Below, one piece after another: positions 1 to 11,097 of a DNA stretch of 64,000 bases (positions are counted from its first letter, which is position 1; each line of letters starts with the position of its first letter). This DNA comes from Gnetum montanum. Taxonomy: Eukaryota > Streptophyta > Gnetopsida > Gnetales > Gnetaceae. The stretch spans positions 35,800 to 99,799 of the forward strand of contig MNCI01002879.1 in NCBI GenBank assembly GCA_015680685.1, written 5' to 3'. Made by a program: the position numbers and the translations under genes. The notes under the pieces are model-generated. The model was not told where the DNA came from. It did no database searches and was given only the letters and a program-made list of their open reading frames with translations.

Positions 1-1255
1 AATTTTATTTAACCTTCCATTGTTGTCCCTTTGATTTACCTAGATATAAAAGAAAGCTCTTAATATCAAAATGTTCTAAATTCCATATAATAAGCGGTGA
101 ACTATTTAGAAAGAATTTCCAAGGGATATACCTTAAGTGTTTAAACCAAGAACAAGCTAACAATGCTCTAAAACAACTTCACGATGAAGGACATATAGGA
201 TACTGCTCATTAGTTCACAAAATTGTGAGGGCTGGTTATTATTGGCCTACTATGATTAATGATGCTTATAACTTGGTTAAGACGTGTGTCTAATGTCAAA
301 TATTTAAAGTTAAATATTCCAAGAGTTCGGCCCCTTTATAACCTATAATAGAAACAAGACCATTTGCCCAATGAGCCTTAGATTTTATTGGAGTGATCAA
401 TCCTTTATCTACTACCCTACATAAGTTTATTTTGATTCCCACTAATTATTGCACATGTTGGTTAGAGGCGAAAGCAACCAAAACCACATCATCTCGTGAG
501 GTCATTCGCTTCTTAGAAAACAATATAATCTCCAAATATGGCTATCCTTATGGTTTAGTAGTCGATAATGGGCCCGCCTTCATTTCCATAGAGTTTACAA
601 ATTAGGCTAGAGACCATAACATCATTGTCAAGGTGGTAATCGAATATTACCCACAAAGTAATGGTTTGGCTGAATCTTTCAAAAAAGTTATATTAGATGG
701 GATTAAAAAAATGGTAGCCCAAAATCCATGAACTTGGCATGAACAACTAAAATGGGCAGTTTGGGCTGATAGGATTTGTTATAAAGAATCGATGAAGATT
801 ACACCATATGATTTAGTGTATGTATAGGAACCCATATTGCCAATAAATTTACAGATTTCTACATTTCAATTCTTCTTAGACTACTTACCAACTAATAAGC
901 ATCTAATATCACGAACATGTGACAATTTGAACCTAGAGCTTAAAAGGGTTAAAGTGATCGAAAATATGTGTGGTCATCAACAAATTGTCAAGAGATGGTT
1001 TAATAAATAATATGTAGCTATAAGTTTTCAAGTAGGTGACCTGGTCTTTAAGAGAGATAGAGCTTCTGGTCAAACTGGCCCTCAAACTAAGTTTTCCCCT
1101 ATGTGGTCAGGTCCATTCCAAATTGTAGACATCACTATCCCAAATGTGTTCAAGATTGCTAACTTGCAAGGACATAGGTTGAATAGGAATTTTAATGCAT
1201 TTCATTTGAAGCATTTCTACTCAGGTGCATCACATGGACACTTGGTAGATTCTTA
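1..1255 (+). pseudogene. Ty3/gypsy integrase remnant (element D)
   Basis: Decayed C-terminal end of a gypsy pol polyprotein, cut off by the window start. In order I see a H2C2-type zinc-binding segment (HDEGHIGYC...AGYYWPTM, about 180-300), the integrase catalytic core (DFIGVI near 385; VVDNGPAF with the second catalytic Asp near 560; PQSNGLAES with the Glu replaced or shifted near 655) and the C-terminal strand-rich domain (GDLVFKRDR, WSGPFQIVD, about 1040-1215). Several TAG/TAA stops and one TGA interrupt it, so it is not functional. Integrase inserts retroelement cDNA into chromosomes. The lineage is unclear; the sequence differs from the Athila and Tat integrases elsewhere in the window. 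No upstream domains are visible because the element continues beyond position 1. Confidence 0.85.
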
Positions 1256-2371
1256 GTTGCATATTTTCTTTTCCTTTTCTTTGCATTTCATATGTATATA
1301 GTTGCATTTCCATATTTTTCTTGCATTTTCATTATTTCTTTTTTAGCATATTGATTTAATTGTTGTGTTCTTCATATGATTTTAATAATCATTTGTCATT
1401 TGAGTTACTAGACATTGGGTCATCTCAACACCATTGGAAAATAATGTAGGGATACTATAATTTACTATTACTATAATGTTATATTTCAATAATGTTATAA
1501 AAATCCACTTTATATTTTATATTTCAATAATATTATAACTCTTTCCAATTGATTCTAAGGTTTTAGTTTATTTGTTATGTTAGATTATGGAGCATTGGAT
1601 TTATACAAACTTATCATGTTATCATCATGATCATGTGAGTGTAGGATATGTGATGTTGAAGAATGATTAGTTATAATCACTAGGTGACCTTAGAAAATTC
1701 TATCCTTTCCTTTCATAAGCCATAGCCCTCAGGTGTGATGATCCATGGCTATCCTGTGAACAACAAGGTAAAGTGTGTTCATTTCCACTTGAGAGTCCTT
1801 AGCCACCTAGGAGACCTGCTATGATGCTTTTAAATAGTAATCAAAGGCACATACATGAGGGTTGAATGAACCATTGTCAAAGTTTTTGAAAGGACTGTGT
1901 TCTTTGGCAGTGCAGCTAATTGGCCAAACTCATGTTGGGAATTTCTATCTCAAGAATGAAGTACATCATGAGCAAAGTTTCCAAAAAAAAAAAAAGAAAA
2001 AAGAAAAAAAAAGACCCAAGGAAAAATCTGAAAGTTGTGGCTTATTATGATCTAACATGAGCTTTAGCTTGTCCTCCTTATTAAGTTCTGTAAAAGTCTC
2101 ATGCTCAAAATAGTCTGCATACTTTTACTTTTACCTTGTGAGAATATATATCTATAGATTTGAGTAGTTAAAATAATAATAAATCATATATTTAGATTTT
2201 AATAGTGGTTTGGGTGGCCCACATCGGTGTCTCTTTTGATTATTTGGTTATTTTGATTAGGTCTAAAAAATTATAGTTTACTTTCAAGTTTGTGTTTTTG
2301 TTTCTCCGTTTAAAATTTTTATGATTTTGCTATCCTTGCACTTGTATGCAATTTGTAGTTTGGGGGCTAAG
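1256..2371 (+). other. AT-rich sequence after element D pol
   Basis: No gene is visible. The stretch begins with pyrimidine-rich runs containing several TTGCATTT words, followed by AT-rich sequence and an A-rich tract at 1980-2013. It is best read as the untranslated 3' part of element D. A purine run TTTGGGGGCTAAG at 2359-2371, immediately before TGTTGAGG, resembles a polypurine tract followed by an LTR start, but I found no partner LTR to confirm it. Confidence 0.4.
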
Positions 2372-4457
2372 TGTTGAGGTCAACAATATCATGATTGTGA
2401 ATCTCCTGCCTAGTGGATCGAATCATGGTCCTACTAAAGTAGGTATTGTTTGGATTTAGAAGCTCTAGTAAACATGGAACGACATTGTTTTGTATCGGTG
2501 GAAGATGATGCTGACTAGGATAGGTTAATACTGATAATTACTCATGTTAAGGATTCTTATTTCAACCCGAGGTTTTTTTTTTATTGCCATGCATCAGAAG
2601 CGGTAATAATTTCTTTCCCAAAAACATATCCTTCCTCATACTGTTGCTGAGGATAGTAAGAAAGATAACCTAGAATCTAAATCAGCAGCATCTTCTCCAA
2701 AGCAAAGCAAGAGTGGTCAACATTGCAGCAACGATTGTCCCTATTCTGCCGCTAATGGTTTGTTTTCAGGGATGGTTTTTGGGTTCTATTTTTTTAGTTT
2801 GATTTTATTCTCCAGCTTGTCACATCTTGTTTGAAACTTTAGCTCAAACTGATTTACAAATGTAAAACAATGATTTTCAAGTTATATTCGTATTTCAAGC
2901 TTGGTTTGCTGTATATGATGCATATTTTGAACAAGTATTTTAAGGTTAAAATTTTCTTAAATTAAAACTTGTAACTGATTTTTAGCTTTTGTGGGCAGGA
3001 AAACACAAGCACAGAATTGCAGAAAAGTTTCACTAATTTTGAACAAGAGGGCTGTTGAAACAAAAGCACACCACGTTCTAAGATTATTTATTTATTTTTA
3101 AGGGAATCCAATAAATCTTGAATTTTGTAAGAAAAAAAAGAAAAAAACGCATTACATAAATATTAAAAAAAATAAAAAACAAAAAAACAAAAAAATAATC
3201 ATCTTGTCATCAGCTTGGCCAAGGGAGGAGATAAATGTTCAGGAATCTCCATAAAATAGGGGTTTGGTGAGGGAGAAACGAGAGCAAAGGAAATAGTTGA
3301 AGGAACCAGGGTCATTGGTTGCCGGATTAATGTTCTTCTGAATTGGGCGAAAAAGCAGGATTGAATTACTGCAACAGCTATTGTAAGAGAAAGACATTTT
3401 TTAGCCTCTTCACTGGGTTAATCGCCACACAAGCGCTGTAGATTGTGAACAGTGTACCCCACAACGTCAACAGTGACACATGTGAGTACCGCAGGTAGGT
3501 GGCCATAGGTGACACGGGTAGGGAGATCTTGGACTGTGGCTCCAGATCATCAGATCCTTGAGCACCTAGGCAAGCAACAATTGACAGCAGCCTTCATAGC
3601 ACCATGGTGGTCAAGCCGGATAAATTTTAATTTAATTTCAAATTTCCTTTTGTATTGCACAAATGTTTAATTTTAGTTATTTTACTATATTTTTTTTATT
3701 TTTTTAAACATGAAAAAATCTCCTAAATTAAATTTAATTTAAATTTTCAATATTTTGTTTAATTTATTATTATTATTTTTGTGACATAGCAAACTATTCT
3801 TGGTTTTCGTAGCATACCGGAGGTGCCATGGCGATAGTATCTAAAACGAGTTTTCATAGTTGTTAGTGTGTCCAAAATTTACGCATTAACAAGTTGTGCA
3901 ACCAAGAGCCATGGTTTTGGAGGTAGACTGCGGCTGGCACGGTCAGAGTGCAGTGGATGGTAGAGACAGCAGGCTAGGATCGTACAAAGCAGGTGTGCGC
4001 GGAGCCTTGGTTTCTTCTCAGATCATGGTGAAAACATGAAAAAAATATATTAAAAATATTTGATGAAAATCAAAGGTTGTTAACACATGTAACTTTGAGT
4101 TTGTCGGCGTTACTGGGATAATGCACAGGGCAAGTTTCTCACGAGAGATTTGGACGCCCAATTAGCCAATTCAACCTTATTTTCGCAATGAAGCCCGGGT
4201 GAATTGGAGGAAAGCCTGCCATGAATTGGTGCGTGATCTTCTGCAGGAATGGGTCACGAAAAATATCGCTCCTTATCGAGTGCGATTAGCCATACATGCC
4301 TTGTAATTATGAGTTGCCTCCCTGAATAATTATAAGTAGCCTTTGCTTCTTGAGTTGCCTGTGTTGACTACTTCTTGAGTTGTTGATATTGTTGTATTGT
4401 GTTCACTCCTCATTCTCCATCGGATGCTCTTAGCATCCTCAATAGGAAGTTTGCAAT
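2372..4457. other. Non-coding stretch upstream of the NLR gene
   Basis: No reading frame of interest and no recognised domain on either strand. It may begin as the 3' LTR of element D (TGTTGAGG at 2372), but no end could be placed. A/T-rich low-complexity tracts lie at 3128-3200 and 3640-3780. The last few hundred bases would include the promoter of the resistance-type gene that starts at 4458; no convincing TATA box was identified. Confidence 0.3.
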
Positions 4458-6047
4458 ATGGGAGATCTGGTTTTGAGTCTTGTATTGTCTGTTGGCCAGC
4501 AGTTAGCATTAATGGTAGATGAGAATATTTAAGAAGCAGCTACACTTTTTCAAGAATTTGATGCCACTCTGAGCAGTCTGATATCTCAGCTGAAGGACCT
4601 ACAAAATTTTTTGAATTACACCGAATCAGATGAGGTGATAAACCAATCAAAGTTCATCTAGAATTGGATAGGGGAGCTCCGAGATGTGGCTTTGGACGCT
4701 AAAGATATCATCTAGATATTTGTAGTTGTGTTAGGGCGAGAACCCAATGAAGAAGCACAAAAGGTAGCAGCAGGAGGTAATTCTGTTGTGTTACATTCAT
4801 CTCGGTGGGTGTGTTTTAGTTTTCTATTCAACCGCTTCTTCTCTCAGTGCTGGGAAGCTATCAAAAAATACAAGTTTTTGATTGTTAGCCTCTTCGGTAG
4901 ACTAGTTGGAGAGATAAACTTTAAGCATGGTTTATGCATAGAGATAAAACAATTGGTTCCACGGTTAGAGGCTTTGTTAGGAAAAGCAAATGAGAATAAT
5001 ACGAAGAAAGGGGTAGTGGGTCCTTTAGCTCCTCTTGGTGTTGATAGTCAGGGTTCTTTTCCGGGAAGTTCGTGTGTCATCGATGATGAAGATAAAGGTG
5101 TGGATATAGACCACAAGGTGTTAAAAGTAATGGATTTCGTGCAGAGGCATAGAGTAAACAGCCGTTGTTCGGCTCCGAGGGAAGTGGGAAAATGCACTTT
5201 CTAGAGTATGTCTACAAGGCTATTGCATTTAACTACGGAAAGGCAATTTGGTTGTGTATCTCCCACATAGAAATCAAGAAACTTGAAACGAATGTGTTGG
5301 AAAATCTTAACATGAATGTGTTGGAAAATCTTAACGTTAAATATGGAGTAGGAGAAGATGAGGGGAGTCTGAAGGCAAGAATTAACAAGGAGTTGAAGGA
5401 TGAGTCGTGCTTGGTTGTACTCGATGACATTCGAGAGCTCACAAAGGTAGAGCGATCTAGGGACTTGGATGTGTTGTTCAAGTTGAAAGAAATTGGGCTA
5501 CCAGAACATGAATGCTGCAGGGTTCAGATCTCCACAAGAAACCAACAGGTGGTGAAAGATATGGATGTAGAAAGTGAGTTTTATGCAATGGAATTGCTAA
5601 AAAAGAGAGCAAAAAAGACCTATTCTTGAAACATTTGGGAAAACAAGCACAAATCATTGCTGATGCAAATGATGCAGCCATTGAGGAGGCTCTGCAATAG
5701 TGTGGTGGTATACCCATCATGGTTATCGCCATGGCAAGGCTTCTAAACTAGCAGCAGGATCACCATAGTTGGGATTCCACCTTGCACAAACTAGTGTTGT
5801 CTCCGTGCAATACTCTACAAGATGTGGTGGCTAACATGATCAAGATCAACTACAATGCACTGGATAAGATAAGCAACCAGTGCTTTGCTTTTATGGGGAT
5901 CCTGCAGCACTGGAAACAATAGGAGGATAAAGAAATAATAGAAGTAGAGCAGTTTCTTGGCATGTGGAAGGCTGAGGGCCTGGTGAAGACGCATGAGGAT
6001 GGGCACGCAATTTTGAAACAACTATGCAATAGATATTTCATAGCAGT
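4458..6047 (+). pseudogene. CC-NB-ARC (NLR) resistance gene, 5' part, broken
   Basis: Plant intracellular immune receptor of the CNL class, decayed. The ATG at 4458 opens a coiled-coil domain with the usual W..ELRDVA.DAKDII signature (about 4663-4714; EDVID-like). The NB-ARC domain follows: P-loop GSEGSGKM (5171-5194; normally GKT), kinase-2 CLVVLDDI (5408-5431), RNBS-B CRVQISTRN (about 5515-5545), GLPL motif as CGGIPIMVIAMARLL (5701-5745), then a winged-helix-like part ending NRYFIAV at the insertion point. Three in-frame stops lie in the coiled coil (first at 4530) and the frame changes near 5190 and 5620. Athila element A1 is inserted at 6048; the gene resumes at 14603. NLRs bind ADP/ATP and trigger defence. 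The divergent P-loop plus the breaks make this a pseudogene. Family assignment is secure; the member cannot be named. Confidence 0.88.
5291..5335 (+). repeat. 24-bp tandem duplication inside the NLR
   Basis: A 21-base word starting AATGTGTTGG occurs at 5291-5311 and again identically at 5315-5335, a period of 24 bases. It keeps the frame and encodes NVLENLN twice, just after the P-loop region. Likely a replication-slippage duplication. Confidence 0.85.
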
Positions 6048-6872
6048 TGATGAGCAGCAAGGTATCCCTACGTCCAACCATACGAATCACAAGCATTCAC
6101 GTACAATTCGGTCGAATTCTGCAGACTATAATTACGAAGTACACTAGAGCTAAACAATGTGTGCGTGTTGTTCATTCGTTGTCTTCCCAGTCCCACTTGT
6201 GAAATGCAATTGTATGGGTAAGTGTGACTGAGGAATGAGATTTTCATTATTTTGTGTTTTTATGGAATTACTCACCTATAACAAGAATAAAAGTAAGAGT
6301 GATTAATTACTAAGTAAACTATAGTCTAATCTAACACATCCTAAATTTTGTGTTAACACTACTAGGCTATCAAACGTTAGTTGTTTTTGAGCTACCAAGT
6401 GTCACATGTATGCTCAAAGGGGTCAGGCTTGTGTATCTTAATAAGTTGCTTGATTAAACAAAATTAATTACTGCATAAATAACATTAATGTAAATTGCAT
6501 GACATATAAATACATAGGAAAAAAATTCTTAGGTGCTGCAAAGAATGAATCAAAGAATTCGTTTTTATTGCCAACGCAATGGTGTGCTGAGGTACATCAA
6601 TGCTTGAATAAAGATCTGTTCACACTTAAATCTCCTACTGTGGGCACTTGGAAAATATTCTAACTTTAAAATGGATGAATTGCCAGAGTTTTGCCACTTG
6701 ACTACCAAAAACTTACCCTAATTGTGCGCCTGGGTGTTGTATTTATAGACCGGGGAGTAACCTTATCGAATGTATGATATCGCATCTTGGGCTACGATAT
6801 TGCATACCTGATATCGTGTACCTGATATCGTGGCCACCTCAATATCAGAGCATTGAAAAACATGATTTATCA
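6048..6872 (-). repeat. A1 3' LTR
   Basis: Runs, on the plus strand, from TGATGAGCAGCAAGG to GATTTATCA, so in element orientation it starts TGATAAATC and ends CTCATCA. It aligns along its length with 13751-14597. An inverted TATA box (TATTTATA, 6740-6747) lies in the promoter part, next to a cluster of GATATCG/GATATTG words (6765-6845) that fill U3. On its element-upstream side (6873-6905) is a stretch resembling the Athila polypurine region near 26150. Confidence 0.9.
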
Positions 6873-8440
6873 TACTCCCATGACTAAATGAAAACTTGTC
6901 CTCGAGTACAGAAGAAGAGAAACAAGTCCTTTACAAAATATATTAGGGCGTGTGCACTTATTTGATTGACATGCAGAGTGATGTAGAGAAAATAGACAAA
7001 TACAGAAGTGCTCGAGCATGCAATATTACAATTGTGTACAAAATTGGGTGTTCATGACAATAAGAAAGAACACCAATGGATCCAAAGGACATCCAACCCT
7101 TCTTGGCAACAGAAGAATGAGGGAGAGGTAGAAGAGATCCAGCGATTATGGACAATCTTTTGCAAGTGATATGTTTGCTTCCTCCTTGGTGAAGATAGTC
7201 CTACTTCTAGTCCACGCTTCCCACTGTAGTCATAACAAAACTAAGGATTAGTATATATAGTGCAATAGATAATGGATGAATACCTTGTCTCATCATTGAT
7301 TTTATCTAGCTAGGTTGTGAGTGTGATAGATTGGTTACTTGATATTGTTAGTGGAAAGACCGACGAATGGGTTAAGTAAGAGAAGTGATCTATATAATTT
7401 AGAAAAAGCTTAACACAAGGAATATTAGAAAGAGGGTATTCACAATAATAAAAGGAGTTAATTACAAACAATTATGAAGGTGTGTATAATTGGATGACAT
7501 GGATGGGGTAAATAAAAAGAATTTGATTGTAACAATGTCTAAGGGTAAAGAACTTAACTTAACTTAACTAAACCAAAAGATATGCAAGTGGGTCCTCCCC
7601 AAAGTAGGCACAAGCCTTTTATACCCTTGCATAACTTCAAACCAAGAAGTCCGTGGGCACCATGGATGATTAATGGTTATGGAAAGTTAAGTACAAAAAA
7701 CCAAAAAGTAACTGACTGAGAAACTTGACACATCAAACCAGAACATTGAACCAAAACATGAAATCAACAGTGAGGTGAGGCATGAAAAGCATAGATGGAT
7801 GACAGAGAGAGTGGAATGGAGTTCCTAATTATGGTCACATGCAATCCCTTGTGGAGTTTGTGATTAAATAACTTGGTAGGATTCATCCTTAGTTTAGATC
7901 AGAACCAACTACTTTATTGACTTTGTATCAACATTCTAAGGCTAGTCTATCCCTTGAGATACAAGAATGCTCCAACAAAACAACCACCATTCCAAATTGG
8001 AGTGAAGGTAGAAAGTGAGAAAGGACCTTAGTTAGAGGAGATAAGACAAGTCTCATAACTAGTGCTTGTAGCCCTTTTATTTGGTCTAAGGAGTGTGCTT
8101 TGAATTCCCATGTTTTTTTTAATAGGAACCACACCATGCAAAGAACCATGCATTTTTTGCATTTATTTTGTCCAAGGGGTGTGATTTGAATCCTCATCCT
8201 TTTTTTTTGGGATGAGGACCACACCATGTAAGGACTTATTTGACTTCCTATTATGAAATGATGCGGAACAGTGAGAAGCTTCCAAGAACACTCTTGCACA
8301 TAGGAAAATAGAAAAGCACAAAAAATACTGCATCCCTTTGAAGCCATACCATGTCCAAACCTTTGATTCCTTCCCAATTCTGGAAACTACAAAAGTCACC
8401 AATTTATTAAAGTTGCATTAATGAAGAAGAGACTACATGC
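6873..8440 (-). other. A1 3' untranslated internal region
   Basis: No coding sequence supported. It aligns with 14830-16000 (A2) and, in reverse orientation, with 24540-26160 (A3), so it is the family's long 3' untranslated region between integrase and the 3' LTR. Positions 8085-8235 hold two copies of a 75-80 base repeat (CACACCATG...TTTGTCC...TTTGAAT) that is also repeated in A2 and A3. The end at 6873-6905 should contain the polypurine tract, now degraded. Confidence 0.7.
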
Positions 8441-9300
8441 TTCCAAAACAAGAAAAACCATAAAGATTATTGGCCAATAATACCCTACCATAAGGATTTT
8501 TATGGCCATGCATCTCCTAGCATAATGGCCCCCACAAGGACCTTCATGAGCATCCTAAAGAACACATTGTTGATCCATACCAAGGACACACCAACGTATT
8601 AGACCATCGGGATAAACTTTGTAAAGGTTTTCATTAATCTCCATGAAATGCTTAACCTAGTAAAGAAACTATTGTTTCTTCCTAGTGTCCAACCCTTGCT
8701 GTAGTTCTTGCTTGAGCAGATAAGTAAGGATGGTTTCATATCATTTTGGTTCATTAGACATTTGTGCATTGATAGCACCTGTAAGGAGAGATTCATCAGG
8801 CAATTGATTAGATAAGGAGCTCTCTTTCTCCTTATCATCCCATCTTAGTTGCGATAAGTGATCCGTGATGACATTCTCCATACCTTTATGATCTACCATC
8901 GTGAGATTGAATTCCTGCAAAATCACGAGCCACCGTATGACATGGGGGCTCACCATTGGTTTATTCATTAGAAATCTGATGGTGCTATGATCTGTATGCA
9001 CAAACACTTTGTAGCTAAGCACATAGTGCCTAAAATTCTCTAAGGTGAACACCACTACCATCAGCTCCTTTTCTGTGGTGGTGTAGTTCAGTTGTGCACT
9101 TGCAATGCTTCAGCTTATGCAATGAATGTAATATGAATGTTTTTGATCATCCATTTTCATAAGCACTGCCCCCAAAGCATAATTTGATGCATCGCTCATC
9201 ACATGAAATGATATGGACCAATTTGGTGCTGTAAGAATGAGAGTTTCAACAAGCTTTTACTTCAATTTTTGAAAAGCTGTTGCACATGCAAGGGCCTAGA
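8441..9300 (-). pseudogene. A1 RNase H and integrase zinc-binding remnant
   Basis: Read on the minus strand, the RNase H domain (about 9290-8790) has the plant gypsy pattern: a KCEF-like start lost to stops, then VVVFTLENFRHYVL, HTDHSTIRFLM and the DHLSQL end. It is followed at 8560-8450 by a H2C2-like segment (DAHEGPCGGHYA...GYYWP), the amino end of integrase. The sequence then passes straight into 3' untranslated sequence, so the integrase DDE core is deleted. RNase H degrades the RNA strand of the reverse-transcription hybrid. The longest open stretch is 9061-8741; other parts carry stops. Confidence 0.8.
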
Positions 9301-10370
9301 CAAACAATGCATTCTTCTTTGTCAATTCTACCAACGGCTTGGTGATTTTAGAAAAATTCTCGATGAATCGTCGGTAGTAGCCAGTATGATCAAGGAATGA
9401 CTGAACTTCTTTGACTATTTCAAGTTGGTAGGTTATTCCTTGGATGACCCTTATTTTTTTAGGTTCCACCTTGATTCCTGCTTTTGAGATGTGATGCCCT
9501 AAGATTGTGCTTTCTTGGACCATAAGATGGCTCTTTTGCCAATTGAGCTGGAGGTTTGTTTTAACACATATCTTTAACACATGCTCAAGATAGTCAAGGA
9601 CTTTCTTGAATGTAGCTCTGTAGGTAGAAAAATCATCCATAAAGACTTCTACCCCGCTACTAATCTATTGTTGAAAAATGCTAAGAAATAATCATTGAAA
9701 TGTGACTAGGGCATTACATAGATCAAATGGCATTTGACGGTAAGCAAAAGTCCTCAAAGGACTTGTGAAAGTTGTCTTTGCTTGGTCCTTTGGTGTAATC
9801 TAGATTTGGTTATAGCCACTATAACCATCCAAAAAGTTGTAATAGCTGTACCCTAAAATGGTATCCAACACTTGGTCAACAAAAGGCAATGGAAAATGAT
9901 CCTTGAAAGTTGCCATGTTGAGCAGCCAAAAATCAATGCACACCTGCCATTTGCCTCATTTCTTTGGTACAATCATGAGTGGATTGACCCACTCACTATT
10001 TGCAATAGGGTAGATGAATCCCACTTTGCGGAGTTGTTCAATTTCCTCTTTGACAATATGTCTTAACTTTGGATTTAAATGTTGCTACGGTTGTCATTTT
10101 GGCTTGACGGTAGGGTTGGTGTATATTCTGTGATGGCATATTCTTGGATCTATCCCAGTAAGTTTAGAATATGACCAGGCAAAGGCTACTGACCATTTTT
10201 CTACAAATTTTATTAACCTTTTCTTTTGTTCTGCAGCAAGCTTGACATTAATGATAACCGGCCTCCCATTTTTCAAAAATATGTACTCCATTCTAGTTGG
10301 TAGTGTCTTCAATTTAAGAGGCTCTTGTTTAAAATTGTTAGAAATTTTCAACTTAGCCCAATTGACATCA
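9296..10370 (-). pseudogene. A1 reverse transcriptase (Athila type), decayed
   Basis: Minus-strand RT with its usual upstream linker (10351-10094, WSVAFAWSYSKLTGIDP), followed by the fingers and palm: VGFIYPIA-SEWV, IVPKK, LDGYSGYNQI, MPFDLCNA and the catalytic FMDDF box (about 9655-9622), where the two catalytic aspartates remain. The connection region ends near 9300 (GHHISKAGIKVEP, YYRRFIENFS). TAG/TAA stops interrupt it between 10094 and 9640. This enzyme copies element RNA into DNA. The motif set identifies the Athila lineage. Confidence 0.85.
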
Positions 10371-10599
10371 TCATTTGCTCCTTTGAAGAGCTGGTGATGA
10401 ACTTACTCAAATTCAACCATACTTGCAACATATTCATACATTAGGCCCTCAGTAGGTTCCATGCATAATGTATTGCTGCTAGAATAAGCTGTCAGCCACT
10501 AGGTGCCTTCTTATTTTGTGGTTGTTGCATATAGACATCATTGGATATCAGCTTTGGTGCATACTGTTTGCATGTAGAGATAGATGTTTACTTTATTGA

Positions 10600-11097
10600 C
10601 CATAACTTCTACACACAATGGCACCCTGAATCACTGTACACAATACATGGAACTCTCTTCTTCTCAATCTTTCCAAATTTAATTTCTTTTGATATTTCTA
10701 AGGAAAGATCTCTAATGCTAATTTTGACATCAACAGTATTTAGCCACGTCCTTCCCATAATAATTGGAAATTCCCCCTTGTAGTTCTTCACTTTGATTAC
10801 TACGAAATTAGTGGGATACCTACAAACGGTGGTGACAATGTCCTCAACTAGTCCCAATGAAATAGTGATGGACTGGTCTACCAGTTCCAGCTAGATGTTG
10901 CTCTTCTTCAAGGGAGGAAGGGTCCACATTGTGTACATCTCATGTGAGATGAAATTAACACTAGAACTAAAGTCAAGAAGAGCTTTACAAGGCTCATTCC
11001 TAGCAATTTGCGAATAAACTAGGGGACTCCCAGGATCAGCTAATTTTTTAGGCAAGTTACCAGCTCGAATCCAATCAGATACAGTATAGGTTAGCAT
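10600..11097 (-). pseudogene. A1 retropepsin-like aspartic protease, decayed
   Basis: Minus strand. The active-site segment reads LLDFSSSVNFIS near 10975, where the family norm is LLD-S-G-SSVNFIS, so the catalytic D-S/T-G triad is altered. The downstream FPIIMGRTWL (about 10765-10735) is the usual flap/C-terminal ILGR-W motif. Two frames cover it (11097-10891 and 10857-10609). It lies between gag and RT, as expected; the protease processes the gag-pol polyprotein. Between 10600 and 10370 only linker sequence is seen. Confidence 0.75.

Noticed and set aside
1980-2013. A-rich tract as the poly(A) tail of a retrocopy
   Set aside because: No upstream transcript-like sequence or target duplication was found; more likely low-complexity sequence after element D.
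2359-2380. Polypurine tract and 3' LTR start of element D
   Set aside because: The motif is suggestive, but no second LTR or LTR end could be found in the window, so it is mentioned only as a possibility within the flanking stretches.
7928-8377. 149-codon minus-strand ORF in A1
   Set aside because: Falls in the family's 3' untranslated region and across its tandem repeat; not maintained in A2 or A3.
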